Shown: piece by piece, positions 54,520 through 64,000 of the stretch
Layout: each line of letters starts with the position of its first letter
How positions within the stretch are numbered: position 1 is the stretch's first letter
DNA from: Arthrobacter sp. efr-133-TYG-118
GTDB lineage: Bacteria > Actinomycetota > Actinomycetes > Actinomycetales > Micrococcaceae
DNA: 64,000 nt
Direction of reading: 5' to 3'
Assembly (NCBI RefSeq): GCF_030209755.1
Contig: NZ_JARVRH010000009.1
Coordinates: forward strand, 1 to 64,000
Translations under genes and position numbers: made by a program
Notes under the pieces: generated by a model
Databases searched by the model: none
Told to the model about the DNA's origin: nothing
The model's input: only the letters and a program-made list of their open reading frames with translations

Positions 54520-55354
54520 ATCTTTGCCCGCGACGTCGTCTGCATCCCGCAATACCCGCCCCCAAGTGAACCTGACTGTGCTGCGCACAGAACAGCTTTC
54601 GCCCCACATGGTGCGCATCATTGCTGGTGGACCCGGTTTTGCCGGCTACGCGAACAACGACTTCGTGGACCGGTATGTGAAGATCGTGTTCCCGCAGCCC
54701 GGCGTCGACTATGAGCTGCCACTGGATCTTTGGGCCATCCGCGAGACCATGCCCCGCGCGCAATGGCCTTACACCCGTACCTACACCGTCCGTTGGGTGG
54801 ACCAAGCCGCGCAGGAACTGGCAATTGACTTTGTGGTCCATGGCGACGAGGGCCTTGCAGGCCCGTGGGCGCTGGCAGCCCAGCCCGGCGACACCCTTGT
54901 TTTCACGGGTCCCGGCGGCGCCTACAACCCCGCGCCCGACGCCGACTGGTACCTTTTCGCGGGCGACGACGCCGCGCTCCCGGCGATTGCCGCCGCGATC
55001 GAATCCCTGCCGGCCGACGCCAAGGGCCTTGCTTTCCTCGAAGTCGATAGCGGCGCCGACATCCTTGCCATCGCGGCGCCCGACGGCGTGGGGCTGCACT
55101 GGCTGCTTCGTTCCGGAGTCCCGGCCGGATCAAGCACGATCCTGCTTGATGCCTTGGGCGATGCAGAGTGGCTGCCCGGCCGGGTCGACGTGTTTGCGCA
55201 CGGTGAACGCGGCTACATGAAGGGGCTGCGGGACATCTTCTTCAAGCAGCGCGGGCTGGAGCGTTCCCAGGTATCGCTTTCCGGATACTGGGCCCAAGGG
55301 CGTGTGGAGGACGATTTCCAGGCGGAGAAGAAACTCCCGATCGGGCAGATCTAG
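54515..55354 (+). CDS. Siderophore-interacting protein (FAD ferric-siderophore reductase)
   Basis: A 279-residue flavoprotein of the SIP/ViuB family. RTYTV (88-92) is the FAD-binding motif; the C-terminal NAD(P)H domain has LFAGDDAALPAIAAAIESLP and ends in YWAQGRVEDDFQAEK, the family signature. It releases iron from imported ferric siderophores by reduction. An IdeR-like box overlaps the ATG start, so iron repression by the ideR product at 33649 is likely. No siderophore transporter adjoins it. Confidence 0.93.
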   Translation: MTSLPATSSASRNTRPQVNLTVLRTEQLSPHMVRIIAGGPGFAGYANNDFVDRYVKIVFPQPGVDYELPLDLWAIRETMPRAQWPYTRTYTVRWVDQAAQELAIDFVVHGDEGLAGPWALAAQPGDTLVFTGPGGAYNPAPDADWYLFAGDDAALPAIAAAIESLPADAKGLAFLEVDSGADILAIAAPDGVGLHWLLRSGVPAGSSTILLDALGDAEWLPGRVDVFAHGERGYMKGLRDIFFKQRGLERSQVSLSGYWAQGRVEDDFQAEKKLPIGQI

Positions 55355-55388
55355 CGCCTGGCGCTTTGGCGTTCCCTCGGCTGGCGGG

Positions 55389-56867
55389 CTACCGCCGGCG
55401 GACGCGGCGGCGCTCGTTGCTGGCCAGGCCCTTGGTCAACGGCCGGGCAAGGTTGTCACCCAGCACAATCCCTGCGGCCACACCCAGCACGATCGCTCCT
55501 GCGTTGAGCATGCCGCCCGAACCCAGCAAGACATCCGCTTCCTGGACCGTCAACACATACATGGAACGGAATATCTTCAGGCCTGGCAGAAGGATGAGGG
55601 CCGCGGGAACGGCTACCACCAGCTGCGGCGCCCCGAGCCTGAGTGCCACCATTCGGGCGAGCAGACCGATGACCACGGCGGAAATCGCCGGCGAGAGCCG
55701 GTCTCCGAAGCCAAGGTTGGAAGCCCCCCACAAGACGAAGTAACCCACCAAACCCACTGCCGCCGTCGGGAGCAGGAGTTTGAGCAGGGTCTGTTCGGTG
55801 ATGCCGATGGCAATCACCCCGATGGCGATCAGGATGGCCTGGCCCCACAATGGATACGCCTCGGGGAATGTTTGCGTGACGTCGATCGCGACGCTGCCGA
55901 TGAGGTCGCCCACAACCACCGCGACGGCGATGCCCGCAACGATCGCGCCGAAGGTCAGGATGGTGGACAGGAATCGTCCGGCCGCAGTCACGGGGAATCC
56001 GTTGATGGCATCCTGCACTGAAGAGACGAGCCGCCCGGTTGGCAACAGCAGGAGAATGCCGCCCGCCACGACGATGGACGGCGGGATGTCCGCCCCGGCC
56101 CAGTGGAGCATGAGCGCGATGAACGTGACCAGGAAGGAGCAGGCCGCTGTCACGAAGAAGTCAGGCGTGCGCCACTTGCCCAATTGCCGGGCCACGAGGT
56201 TGACCAGCATGTTGGAGACGAAAGCCAGGGCGGACGCGCCCGGTCCCCCGCCCAGGACCCCGACGAAGACAGCAGAGAAGACGCCGAACGCCATGGTGAC
56301 CATCCACCGCGGGAAGGGCTTGCTGCTGCGGATGATGTCATCCAGCCGGTTCACCGCTTCTGACCTGCCCACCCCGCCGGCCACGATATCCGTGACGAGT
56401 TGGTGCACCTGGGCCAGGCCTGCGTAGTTGTTGGTCCAGGAGCGAACAACCCGGAGCAGTGTAATGGGAGTCTGGTCCTTGGGCGCATAGTTGAGCGCGA
56501 CCGACTGGTTGGTGATGTCCACTTCAATGTTCTTCAACCCGAGTGCCGCCGTGACCGCGATGATGCTGGTCTCGACTTCCAGGGCACCGGCGCCGTAACG
56601 AAACATGGATTCGGCCATGTGCAGCGCGAAGTCGATGGTCTTGCGGGCCGAAGCGTCAACACCGCCCACGTGGATGATGGGGTTGGCATAGGGGCTGCCC
56701 GCCAGGCGGTCGACGATGCTCATGGGGGCGGTGGGAGGATTCTCGCCCTGCACGAGCCTGCGGAGCATGCGCTTGGCGTTGACATTCTGGCGCACCTGGG
56801 ATGGCTTCAGCGGCTGCGTCTTGGGCAAGCCGTCCGTGTTGGGCCTGTTGTCGGGGCGGTCAGTCAC
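55389..56867 (-). CDS. thrE: Threonine/serine exporter ThrE
   Basis: A 492-residue membrane protein of the ThrE family: an N-terminal cytoplasmic hydrolase-like domain (about 75-225, FALHMAESMFRYGAGALEVETSIIAV) followed by about ten TM helices with GPGASALAFVSNMLVN and LVALLLLPTGRL-like segments. It exports threonine and serine, which fits the serine metabolism genes nearby. The upstream region shares no operon mate with FemABX. The C-terminus is strongly basic. Confidence 0.92.
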   Translation of the reverse strand: MTDRPDNRPNTDGLPKTQPLKPSQVRQNVNAKRMLRRLVQGENPPTAPMSIVDRLAGSPYANPIIHVGGVDASARKTIDFALHMAESMFRYGAGALEVETSIIAVTAALGLKNIEVDITNQSVALNYAPKDQTPITLLRVVRSWTNNYAGLAQVHQLVTDIVAGGVGRSEAVNRLDDIIRSSKPFPRWMVTMAFGVFSAVFVGVLGGGPGASALAFVSNMLVNLVARQLGKWRTPDFFVTAACSFLVTFIALMLHWAGADIPPSIVVAGGILLLLPTGRLVSSVQDAINGFPVTAAGRFLSTILTFGAIVAGIAVAVVVGDLIGSVAIDVTQTFPEAYPLWGQAILIAIGVIAIGITEQTLLKLLLPTAAVGLVGYFVLWGASNLGFGDRLSPAISAVVIGLLARMVALRLGAPQLVVAVPAALILLPGLKIFRSMYVLTVQEADVLLGSGGMLNAGAIVLGVAAGIVLGDNLARPLTKGLASNERRRVRRR

Positions 56868-56945
56868 GCGGGTGTTCCTCCAAAGGGCGTGGTTCCTCCA
56901 AATACGGTGTCGTGCACATGCAGTGGGCGGGGTGGCGCTGCGATT

Positions 56946-58034
56946 TTAATAGAACTGCTGGCCCGTGCGGCGGGTGTAGATCTGCCGTGCGATACGTTCC
57001 CCGGCAGCGGTCCAGAGCTTGTACTTCAGCGGGCTGATGACTTGGTCGTAGCACCCGACGAAGTCGGTGACGGTCTTGCTGAAGCTGGTCTTGAACAGGC
57101 CAAGTCCGTGGAACGGATGTGAGGTGTCTTTGAGCCGGTCCCCGGGCGGAGTGCCGCAGAAATCGTACTCAGTGCAACCCAGCTCCTTGACCTGGTTGAT
57201 GGCTGTCCACTGGACCAAGTGCGAATCGCCGTACTGCGCGCGCTTCTGCAGCGATCCGCCGTCCTTGTAGGTGCCCTTCCGGCCATAGTTGATGACGAAG
57301 GCTCCGACGGATGGGACACCGTTTTCGAAGACAAACAGGAGCCTGCCCTGGCCACGCTCGATGAAGTTGGTCCAGAACTGGCGGTAGTACCCGAATTCCC
57401 GGACGCGGACTTGGGACTTCGCCTCGACCGTGTTGGTCATCAGCGCATACATGGAACGGAAGTTCTCTTCCGTGGGTTCCATGGTGTGGACTTCGACGCC
57501 TTCGCGGATGGCCCTGCGAACGGCGTTGCGGCCGCGGGAATGCAGGTTGCGCAGCAGCTGGTTTTCCTCGGGAGAGATGTCCAGCAGGGCTGTGGAGTCG
57601 TTCGGCTGCAGGTTGGGGGTCTTGACCACTCCCGTAGCCTCAATCGCGTCCCGGGCCTCGCCGCTGAGGACGATGTCCGGCTCGATTTTCACGGCGAAAA
57701 CCCCGAGCTTGTCCCGCTTGACGAATTCCCGGTTGGCCTTGATGATCCCCTGAATGTCCTCGACGCTGGCAACGTCGGGGCCCTTGATGAGGTACCAGAG
57801 CTTGCCGAGCAATGGAAACGACTTCTCCAGGACCAGGTTGTAGCTGCTGTACTCCTTGGTCTCGTAGACGAGATGCAAGGGCTTCCAGCCGAAGTGCTGC
57901 TTCACGTCTGCAAATGCCTCGGATTGGAGGAGGTTGCCGCCGTTGGGGTTGGCGGTGACGTGTTTGTCCCAGTGTTCGATTTCCTCGGCGGTGGCAAAGC
58001 GTGCGGTAAATTCTCGCAAGGGGGCCGTGTCCAA
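56946..58034 (-). CDS. FemABX-type peptidoglycan bridge aminoacyltransferase
   Basis: A 362-residue cytosolic enzyme of the FemX/MurM family that transfers amino acids from aminoacyl-tRNA to lipid II. Features include LQSEAFADVKQHFGWKP, LLDISPEENQLLRNLHSRGRNAVRRAIREGVEV and the YDFCGTPPG...LGLFKTSFSK block. The TTG start at 58034 gives MDTAPLREFTARFATAEEIEHWDKHV. It probably adds an interpeptide-bridge residue typical of Micrococcaceae walls. It lies 78 bp upstream of thrE on the same strand. Confidence 0.92.
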   Translation of the reverse strand: MDTAPLREFTARFATAEEIEHWDKHVTANPNGGNLLQSEAFADVKQHFGWKPLHLVYETKEYSSYNLVLEKSFPLLGKLWYLIKGPDVASVEDIQGIIKANREFVKRDKLGVFAVKIEPDIVLSGEARDAIEATGVVKTPNLQPNDSTALLDISPEENQLLRNLHSRGRNAVRRAIREGVEVHTMEPTEENFRSMYALMTNTVEAKSQVRVREFGYYRQFWTNFIERGQGRLLFVFENGVPSVGAFVINYGRKGTYKDGGSLQKRAQYGDSHLVQWTAINQVKELGCTEYDFCGTPPGDRLKDTSHPFHGLGLFKTSFSKTVTDFVGCYDQVISPLKYKLWTAAGERIARQIYTRRTGQQFY

Positions 58035-58248
58035 TCAGTTGCGTACGTGAGGCAGCAGGCACCGGTGTGCGGCGCAGGTGTTCAGCCCCAAGTCTATCGG
58101 CCCCCACGGAAGGCTACAGCCTGGCCTGTTCCAACGCCTCCACGTTGATGCCCTTCGATTCTCACAGGCAGGGCAAAGGCTCCCCAAAGTCCACAACTAA
58201 TCCGGCGGCGGAAGGTGGTAGTACCAAACGCCGAGCCAGGAGTATCCG
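58035..58248. other. Intergenic region upstream of FemABX
   Basis: Holds the FemABX minus-strand promoter area and the upstream part of a weak plus-strand small ORF. No RNA or repeat was seen. Confidence 0.5.
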
Positions 58249-58413
58249 ATGATCGTCTACCGCCCCATTCCGCCGCTCACCACCGGCCGCAGCAACGGCA
58301 TTTGGTCGGTACTCACTGCCATGGCATCCGCGGCACTGCTGGGCCCGGCCTGGCCGTCCGGTACCGGCCGCCTCGAAGATCAGGACTCGGGCGTCAGCAC
58401 TCCACGACGTTGA
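58249..58413 (+). CDS. Possible 54-residue small ORF
   Basis: ATG 58249 is preceded by CCAGGAG at 6 nt, a good ribosome site, and opens 54 codons ending TGA at 58411-58413. The product has a mildly hydrophobic middle ([18 protein letters not shown]) and a polar tail. It overlaps the 3' end of sdaA by 20 nt in the opposite direction. No family recognised; it could be chance. Confidence 0.3.
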   Translation: MIVYRPIPPLTTGRSNGIWSVLTAMASAALLGPAWPSGTGRLEDQDSGVSTPRR

Positions 58414-59836
58414 CTGCGAGGCCGCCCATGGCGGTTTCCTTGTATTTGGAGGACATGTCCTTGCCGGTTTCGCGCATGGTCACGATGACCTCGTCCAGGG
58501 AGACGCGGTGGGTGCCGTCGCCCCAGAGCGCCATCTTCGCGGCGTTGATGGCCTTCGCCGCCGCGATCGCGTTGCGTTCGATGCACGGGATCTGCACGAG
58601 TCCGCCGATCGGGTCGCAGGTCAGTCCCAGGTTGTGTTCCATGGCGATCTCGGCCGCGTTCTCCACCTGTCCAGGCGAGCCGCCCATGACTTCGGCCAAG
58701 CCGGCGGCCGCCATCGAGGAAGCGGAGCCCACCTCGCCTTGGCAGCCCACTTCGGCTCCGGAGATCGAGGCCTGCTCCTTGTAGAGGACCCCGACGGCGC
58801 CTGCGGCGAGCAGGAACTTCACCACGACGTCGTCGCGGTCCTGTTGGGTGGCCTTGTCCATGCCGGGGGCGAAATGCAGGGCGTAGTACAGCACGGCGGG
58901 GATGATCCCGGCGGCACCGTTCGTGGGCGCGGTGACAACACGGCCACCCGAGGCGTTTTCCTCGTTCACGGCCAGGGCAATCAGGTTCACCCATTCCTGC
59001 CAGTACTTCGGGTCGTGATAGTCGGGGTCCTGGTCCTTTGTCTCCTTCAGGAGCCGTTCGTGCCAATCTGGAGCGCGACGCCGGACCTTGAGCCCGCCTG
59101 GCAGCACGCCTTCGCGCTTGAGGGACGTTTCAACACAGGCCTCCATGACGGAGTAGATGTGCAGCAGGCCTTCGCGGATTTCCTCTTCGGTCCGGGAAGC
59201 GCGTTCGTTGATGAACATGATGTCCGAGATGCCGAGCCCCTTCGAGGAGCAGCGTCCCATGAGTTCGGCTGCCGTGCGGAAGGGCAACGGGAGTTCCTTC
59301 TTGGACTCCTCCAGTTCCTTCTGGGCCGCGTCCTCTTCGCCTTCGCGGACGATGAAGCCGCCGCCCACGGAAAAGAACGTAGCCTCGTGCAGCACGTCGC
59401 CGTCGGCGTCGGAAACGGAGAACTTCATCCCGTTCGTATGCCGGGGCAGGACCGTGAGCGGGTGCAGGATCATGTCCGATTCCCCGTACGGCAGCGGTAC
59501 TCCCAAAACCGGGTCGCCATCGGGATCGACGGCGCCGCAAAGGTTCAGCGTCCCGGTTTCGGCAATCGAAGCGAGCCTTTCCTCCACTTCCTCGGGGAGG
59601 ATCTCCTCGGGGTGATAGCCCTCCAATCCCAGCAGCACCGCGGTCATGGTGCCGTGCCCGCGGCCCGTAGCAGCCAGGGAACCGTACAGGTCAACGCGCA
59701 GGGAGGCCACCCGTTCCAGGGCGCCGGTCTCCTTCAGTTCACCCGCGAATACTGCCGCGGCACGCATAGGTCCCACGGTATGCGAACTCGAAGGACCAAT
59801 CCCAATAGAGAAAAGATCGAAGACGCCAACAGCCAT
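58394..59836 (-). CDS. sdaA: L-serine ammonia-lyase
   Basis: A 480-residue single-chain, iron-sulfur L-serine dehydratase that converts serine to pyruvate and ammonia. The beta domain opens [25 protein letters not shown]; the alpha domain has [14 protein letters not shown]. Cluster cysteines appear in [14 protein letters not shown] and the C-terminal VVEC, where the terminal Cys is the known cluster ligand. It is at the end of the glycine/serine run, separated from glyA by 163 bp carrying palindromic element A. Confidence 0.95.
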   Translation of the reverse strand: MAVGVFDLFSIGIGPSSSHTVGPMRAAAVFAGELKETGALERVASLRVDLYGSLAATGRGHGTMTAVLLGLEGYHPEEILPEEVEERLASIAETGTLNLCGAVDPDGDPVLGVPLPYGESDMILHPLTVLPRHTNGMKFSVSDADGDVLHEATFFSVGGGFIVREGEEDAAQKELEESKKELPLPFRTAAELMGRCSSKGLGISDIMFINERASRTEEEIREGLLHIYSVMEACVETSLKREGVLPGGLKVRRRAPDWHERLLKETKDQDPDYHDPKYWQEWVNLIALAVNEENASGGRVVTAPTNGAAGIIPAVLYYALHFAPGMDKATQQDRDDVVVKFLLAAGAVGVLYKEQASISGAEVGCQGEVGSASSMAAAGLAEVMGGSPGQVENAAEIAMEHNLGLTCDPIGGLVQIPCIERNAIAAAKAINAAKMALWGDGTHRVSLDEVIVTMRETGKDMSSKYKETAMGGLAVNVVEC

Positions 59837-59882
59837 TGTCGGTTCCTAACTAGGTATGTGGTTGGGTGGGGAGGGAGCCGGA

Positions 59883-59974
59883 CATCCTCTGCATGCCTTG
59901 GGCCCACACCGTCCGGGTTCCCTGACCGAGCTTGCGAGGTCAGGGGGACGGTGGGGCGCATGCTGCCGGATGCC
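59883..59974. repeat. Glycine/serine-cluster palindromic element A (sdaA leader)
   Basis: On the plus strand: CATCC (59883-59887), TCT, GCATGC (59891-59896), a 61-nt loop, GCATGC (59958-59963), TGCC, GGATG (59968-59972). The arms pair as a long stem with a 3x4 internal loop. The loop holds further hairpins CACCGTCC/GGACGGTG and CCCTGACC/GGTCAGGG. As transcribed on the minus strand it lies 46 nt before the sdaA start, between glyA and sdaA. Confidence 0.8.
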
Positions 59975-59999
59975 CAGCCCCCTCCGGGCCCGGAGAACC

Positions 60000-61333
<1,334 letters not shown>

Positions 61334-61337
<4 letters not shown>

Positions 61338-61717
61338 AGCTCGCCACCGTTCTTGGAAGCGTATTCCTCCGCGGAAAGCAGCGGACCGTCGGACTCGGCG
61401 GCGACCTTGAATAGCCACCCTGCACCGTACGGATCGTTGTTGATCAGGGCAGGATCGTCGACGACGGCGGAGTTCACTTCCGTGACTTCACCCGTCACCG
61501 GGGAGTACAGGTCCGAGACGGACTTGGTGGACTCAACCTCGCCGCAGGTCTCCCCCGCAGTCACAGCGGAACCGACCTCGGGCAAGTCAACGTACACGAT
61601 GTCGCCGAGGGCATCGGTGGCCACGGCGGAGATACCGATAGACACAAGGTTGCCGGCCTCGCGGGAAACCCACTCGTGCTCGTCGGAGTACTGCAGTTCA
61701 GGTGCAACTTTTGCCAT
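61334..61717 (-). CDS. gcvH: Glycine cleavage system H protein
   Basis: A 127-residue lipoyl carrier shuttling the aminomethyl group between GcvP, GcvT and Lpd. The lipoylated lysine is K65 in VESTKSV, with the usual [13 protein letters not shown] and GWLFKV blocks. The start ATG 61717 follows AAAGGAAAAAAC. It overlaps glyA. It is separated from gcvT by 509 bp with palindromic elements B and C. Confidence 0.96.
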
Positions 61718-61776
61718 GTTTTTTCCTTTGCGTTGGTCTAAAAACAATTGTGGTCAGGTTACGCGGCGGGGGCCGC

Positions 61777-61827
61777 CATCCTCTGCGTGCTGCTCCTTCG
61801 TCGTTTTGACGCACGCTGCCGGATGCC
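61777..61827. repeat. Glycine/serine-cluster palindromic element B (gcvH leader)
   Basis: CATCC (61777-61781), TCT, GCGTGC (61785-61790), a 20-nt loop, GCACGC (61811-61816), TGCC, GGATG (61821-61825). It has the same arms and internal-loop sizes as element A, but the inner stem has a G-C pair where A has an A-T pair, a compensatory change. It lies 59 nt upstream of gcvH in the leader on the minus strand. Confidence 0.8.
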
Positions 61828-62044
61828 GCTCCCCCACCGCTAGAGGCATGTTCAGTTTCGGGGCCAACAGTTCCGGAAAAGAACGCTGGCCCTTTCGGTT
61901 TTAGTCGGTGACCCGTGGTTCCCGCGGGCCAAGCTGCGGCAGGTGGCTCATCATCCAGCACCTTTGGCTTTCGAAAATGAGCCAAACCAAAGGTGCCGGA
62001 CTGAAACTGAGCCGCGGTGAGCCGAGAGCCGCCGCTTGCCGGGA
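61828..62044. other. gcvT-gcvH spacer hairpins
   Basis: Within the 509-bp gap between gcvT and gcvH there are two further hairpins: GCACCTTTGG/CCAAAGGTGC (61958-61967 with 61987-61996) with an inner GGCT/AGCC, and GGGCCA/TGGCCC (61861-61866 with 61887-61892). Either could terminate gcvT transcription. No ORF that I would trust is present. Confidence 0.6.
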
Positions 62045-62174
62045 GGATCCGGAAGCGTGCGTCCCCACCGTCCCCCTAACCTCGCAAGCTCGGTCAGGGA
62101 ACCCGGACGGCGTGGGCCCCTGGAAGCGACACGTCCGCTCAGCGGGCGTCTTCGCGACCGAGCACGCGGAGGAT
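62045..62174. repeat. Glycine/serine-cluster palindromic element C (inverted)
   Basis: On the plus strand: ATCC, GGAA, GCGTGC (62055-62060), a 101-nt loop, GCACGC (62162-62167), GGA, GGAT (62171-62174). This is the same pattern as A and B in opposite orientation. Its loop shares about 50 bp at high identity with the loop of A (59907-59956 as inverted copy of 62063-62112). It sits between gcvT and gcvH. Confidence 0.7.
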
Positions 62175-62226
62175 TCTTCCGTCCCGCGGCTCCCAGCCAC
62201 CCCCGGAGCCGCGAGCCACCCGAGAC

Positions 62227-63360
62227 TTACTTGGCTCGCTTGTAGAACGGCAGTGCGACAACTTCGAACGGCTCGGCCTTGCCGCGCAGGTCGACGTCCA
62301 GGGCCGTGCCGGGCTCAGCGTGTTCGACGTCGACATACGCCAAAGCGACCGGGTAGCCGAGCGTGGGGCTGGGCTGGCCGGACGTGACTTCGCCGACCAC
62401 TGTGCCGTCCTTGAGGACCGGGTAGTGGCTGCGGCCGGCGCGGCGCCCGAGGCCCTTGAGGCCAACCAGCTTGCGGCCGCTGGTTGAACCGGCGCCCTCA
62501 GCCTTCAGGGCTTCCAGGGCGGCGCGCCCCACGAAGTCGCTTTCCTTGGCGAGCGAGACAACGGGGCCCAGGCCTGCCGAGAAGGGGTTGCCTTGGCGGG
62601 AGAGCTCGTTGCCATAGAGCGGCATGCCGGCTTCGAGACGCAGGGAGTCACGCGAGGCCAGGCCGGCGGGGATCAGTTCGCCGTCCTCGGCAACTGCTGC
62701 GATTGCTTGCCACAGGGCCGCAGCGGCATCATTGTCCACGAAGATTTCGAAGCCGTCCTCGCCGGTGTAGCCGGTGCGGGCGAGCAGCAGTTCGGTGGTG
62801 ATTCCGGCAAAGGTGAAGGGCACCTCGACGGCGGCGTAGTACTTGAGCTCGGTAACCAGCGAGTGCTGTTCCGCCGGGACCAGGCGAAGGAGGATTTCTT
62901 CCGCTTTGGGACCCTGGACGGCGATCAGGGAGGTTGCCGCGGAGGCGTCCTCGACGACGACGTCGAAGTTGGCTGCCCGCTGTGCCAAAGCCTCGGCCAC
63001 GACCTTGGCGTTGCCGGCGTTCGGAACCACGAGGAACGTGGCATCGCCGCGGCGGTACGTGATGAGGTCGTCGATGATGCCGCCGTCTTCCTGGCAGATC
63101 AGCGAGTACTTGGCCTTGCCCACGGACATGGCGGAGATTTTGCCCACCAAGGCGTAGTCGAGGAAAGCGGCGGCGTCCGGGCCGGTGACCCAGACTTCGC
63201 CCATGTGGGAAAGGTCGAACAGGCCTGCGGACCGGCGGACGGCGTGGTGTTCGGCCAGTTCGGAGGAGTACTTCAGGGGCATCTGCCAGCCACCGAAATC
63301 GGTGAAGGAAGCGCCGAGCTTCTTGTGCTCTTCGTAGAGCGCAGTGTAGTTCTCAGTCAT
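62227..63360 (-). CDS. gcvT: Glycine cleavage system aminomethyltransferase (T protein)
   Basis: A 377-residue enzyme that transfers the methylene group from aminomethyl-lipoyl-H to tetrahydrofolate. The N-terminus LYEEHKKLGASFTDFGGWQMPLKY, the folate-binding GYTGEDGFEIF region, DSLRLEAGMPLYGNEL and the C-terminal GEVTSGQPSPTLGYPVALAYV are family hallmarks. It starts 9 bp after gcvP on the same strand, so the two are in one operon. Confidence 0.96.
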   Translation of the reverse strand: MTENYTALYEEHKKLGASFTDFGGWQMPLKYSSELAEHHAVRRSAGLFDLSHMGEVWVTGPDAAAFLDYALVGKISAMSVGKAKYSLICQEDGGIIDDLITYRRGDATFLVVPNAGNAKVVAEALAQRAANFDVVVEDASAATSLIAVQGPKAEEILLRLVPAEQHSLVTELKYYAAVEVPFTFAGITTELLLARTGYTGEDGFEIFVDNDAAAALWQAIAAVAEDGELIPAGLASRDSLRLEAGMPLYGNELSRQGNPFSAGLGPVVSLAKESDFVGRAALEALKAEGAGSTSGRKLVGLKGLGRRAGRSHYPVLKDGTVVGEVTSGQPSPTLGYPVALAYVDVEHAEPGTALDVDLRGKAEPFEVVALPFYKRAK

Positions 63361-63369
63361 CGTGGGGTC

Positions 63370-64000
63370 CTAGTTCTCGAAGTCTTCGATCGGAGGGCAG
63401 GAGCAGACCAGGTTGCGGTCGCCTGCGGCGCCGTCGATGCGGCCTACGGGCGGGAAGTACTTGTCCTGCTTGAGGTGGTGGACCGGGAAGACGGCCTGCT
63501 CGCGGGAGTATGCACGGTTCCAGTCAGAACTCACGACGGCGGCGGCGGTGTGCGGTGCGTGGCGCAGCGGACTGTTCTCCACCGTGAAGTCGCCGTTGGC
63601 GACCTGGTCGATTTCCTTGCGGATGGTGATCATGGCTTCGATGAAGCGGTCGATCTCGCCGAGGTCCTCGGACTCCGTGGGCTCCACCATGAGGGTGCCC
63701 GCGACGGGGAACGCCAAGGTTGGGGCGTGGAAGCCGTAGTCGATGAGGCGCTTGGCGACGTCCTCCGCCGTTACTGCGGTGCGAGCGGTCAATTCGCGCA
63801 GGTCAAGGATGCACTCGTGGGCTACCAGTCCGCCTTCGCCGGTGTAAAGCACGGGGAAGTACTCGTTGAGGCGCGAGGCAATGTAGTTCGCGGCCAGCAG
63901 CGCGGACTTGGTGGCTTCGGTGAGGCCTTCGCCACCCATGAGCTTCACGTAGGCCCAGGAGATCGGAAGGACACCGGCGGAGCCGTAGCGCGAGGCGGAA
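63370..64000 (-). CDS. gcvP: Glycine dehydrogenase (decarboxylating), C-terminal part
   Basis: The 3' portion of gcvP, open to the window edge at 64000; the N-terminal three quarters lie outside. The visible part has [41 protein letters not shown] and the C-terminal [20 protein letters not shown] typical of the P protein. It decarboxylates glycine with PLP and loads the lipoyl arm of GcvH. It leads the operon gcvP-gcvT. Confidence 0.96.
   Translation of the reverse strand, partial: SASRYGSAGVLPISWAYVKLMGGEGLTEATKSALLAANYIASRLNEYFPVLYTGEGGLVAHECILDLRELTARTAVTAEDVAKRLIDYGFHAPTLAFPVAGTLMVEPTESEDLGEIDRFIEAMITIRKEIDQVANGDFTVENSPLRHAPHTAAAVVSSDWNRAYSREQAVFPVHHLKQDKYFPPVGRIDGAAGDRNLVCSCPPIEDFEN

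Noticed and set aside
61785..61816. CGAAGGAGCA in the loop of the gcvH leader, considered as a glycine riboswitch core
   Set aside because: It matches only the short CGAAGGRGCA block. The flanking conserved GGAGAG and CUCUCAGGC parts and a second aptamer are missing.

Overview
The window is 64 kb of high-GC actinobacterial chromosome. Gene content points to the Micrococcaceae (Arthrobacter, Paenarthrobacter or Pseudarthrobacter type). Supporting signs are an orphan GroEL gene behind CIRCE operators, a DtxR/IdeR-type iron repressor, an XPB helicase with its helicase-associated partner, a lone WXG100 protein, c-di-AMP riboswitches before cell-wall hydrolases, and frequent GTG/TTG starts with 4-nt stop/start overlaps. 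The genus is inferred. There is no prophage, transposase, integrase, CRISPR array or rRNA; the only tRNA is tRNA-Arg(CCU).

Layout. 0-7.3 kb: an inositol-monophosphatase-like enzyme, a TPR protein divergent from a small secreted GWWPN-repeat protein, a GGDEF-EAL enzyme coupled to a small STAS-like protein, a DUF998 membrane protein, tRNA-Arg, a DUF6314 protein and a Nudix hydrolase. 7.4-13.7 kb: a three-gene overlapping operon (PilZ-containing processive glycosyltransferase, hybrid histidine kinase with HPt, PleD-like diguanylate cyclase) that reads as a self-contained c-di-GMP exopolysaccharide module. 13.7-19 kb: an ABC exporter coupled to an ABC-F protein with a structured leader, then an HTH protein coupled to a 7-TM protein. 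19-21.6 kb: a polar amino-acid ABC importer. 21.6-30.6 kb: a GH38 alpha-mannosidase and a molybdenum-cofactor/formate-dehydrogenase-like run (mobA, DUF6457, moeA, fdhF-like, fdhD).

30.6-38.7 kb: HNH nuclease, two exported cell-wall hydrolases each behind a c-di-AMP (ydaO/yuaA) riboswitch, IdeR, serC, an MFS exporter, DUF3027 and cold-shock genes. 38.7-47.6 kb: helicase-associated protein plus XPB, lysG/lysE, a two-component system and WXG100. 47.6-58 kb: an RNase HI-DUF4440 fusion, groEL, an amino-acid-type binding lipoprotein, cspA, LytR_C and DUF3263 proteins, uracil-DNA glycosylase, a siderophore-interacting flavoprotein with an iron-box-like site at its start codon, ThrE and a FemABX enzyme. 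58.4-64 kb: serine/glycine one-carbon metabolism on the minus strand (gcvP partial, gcvT, gcvH, glyA, sdaA).

Most interesting signals: (1) the secreted GWWPN-repeat protein, its near-consensus promoter with an embedded palindrome, and the divergent TPR gene, which together resemble a peptide/receptor pair; (2) a palindromic element CATCC-N3/4-GCRTGC...GCAYGC-N3/4-GGATG that recurs three times in the glycine/serine cluster, with a compensatory base-pair change between the gcvH and sdaA leaders; (3) the closed c-di-GMP operon; (4) the ABC-F leader with a 5' hairpin and a short repeat-containing leader ORF; (5) the RNase HI-DUF4440 fusion. All functional calls rest on reading motifs by eye; no database search was run.
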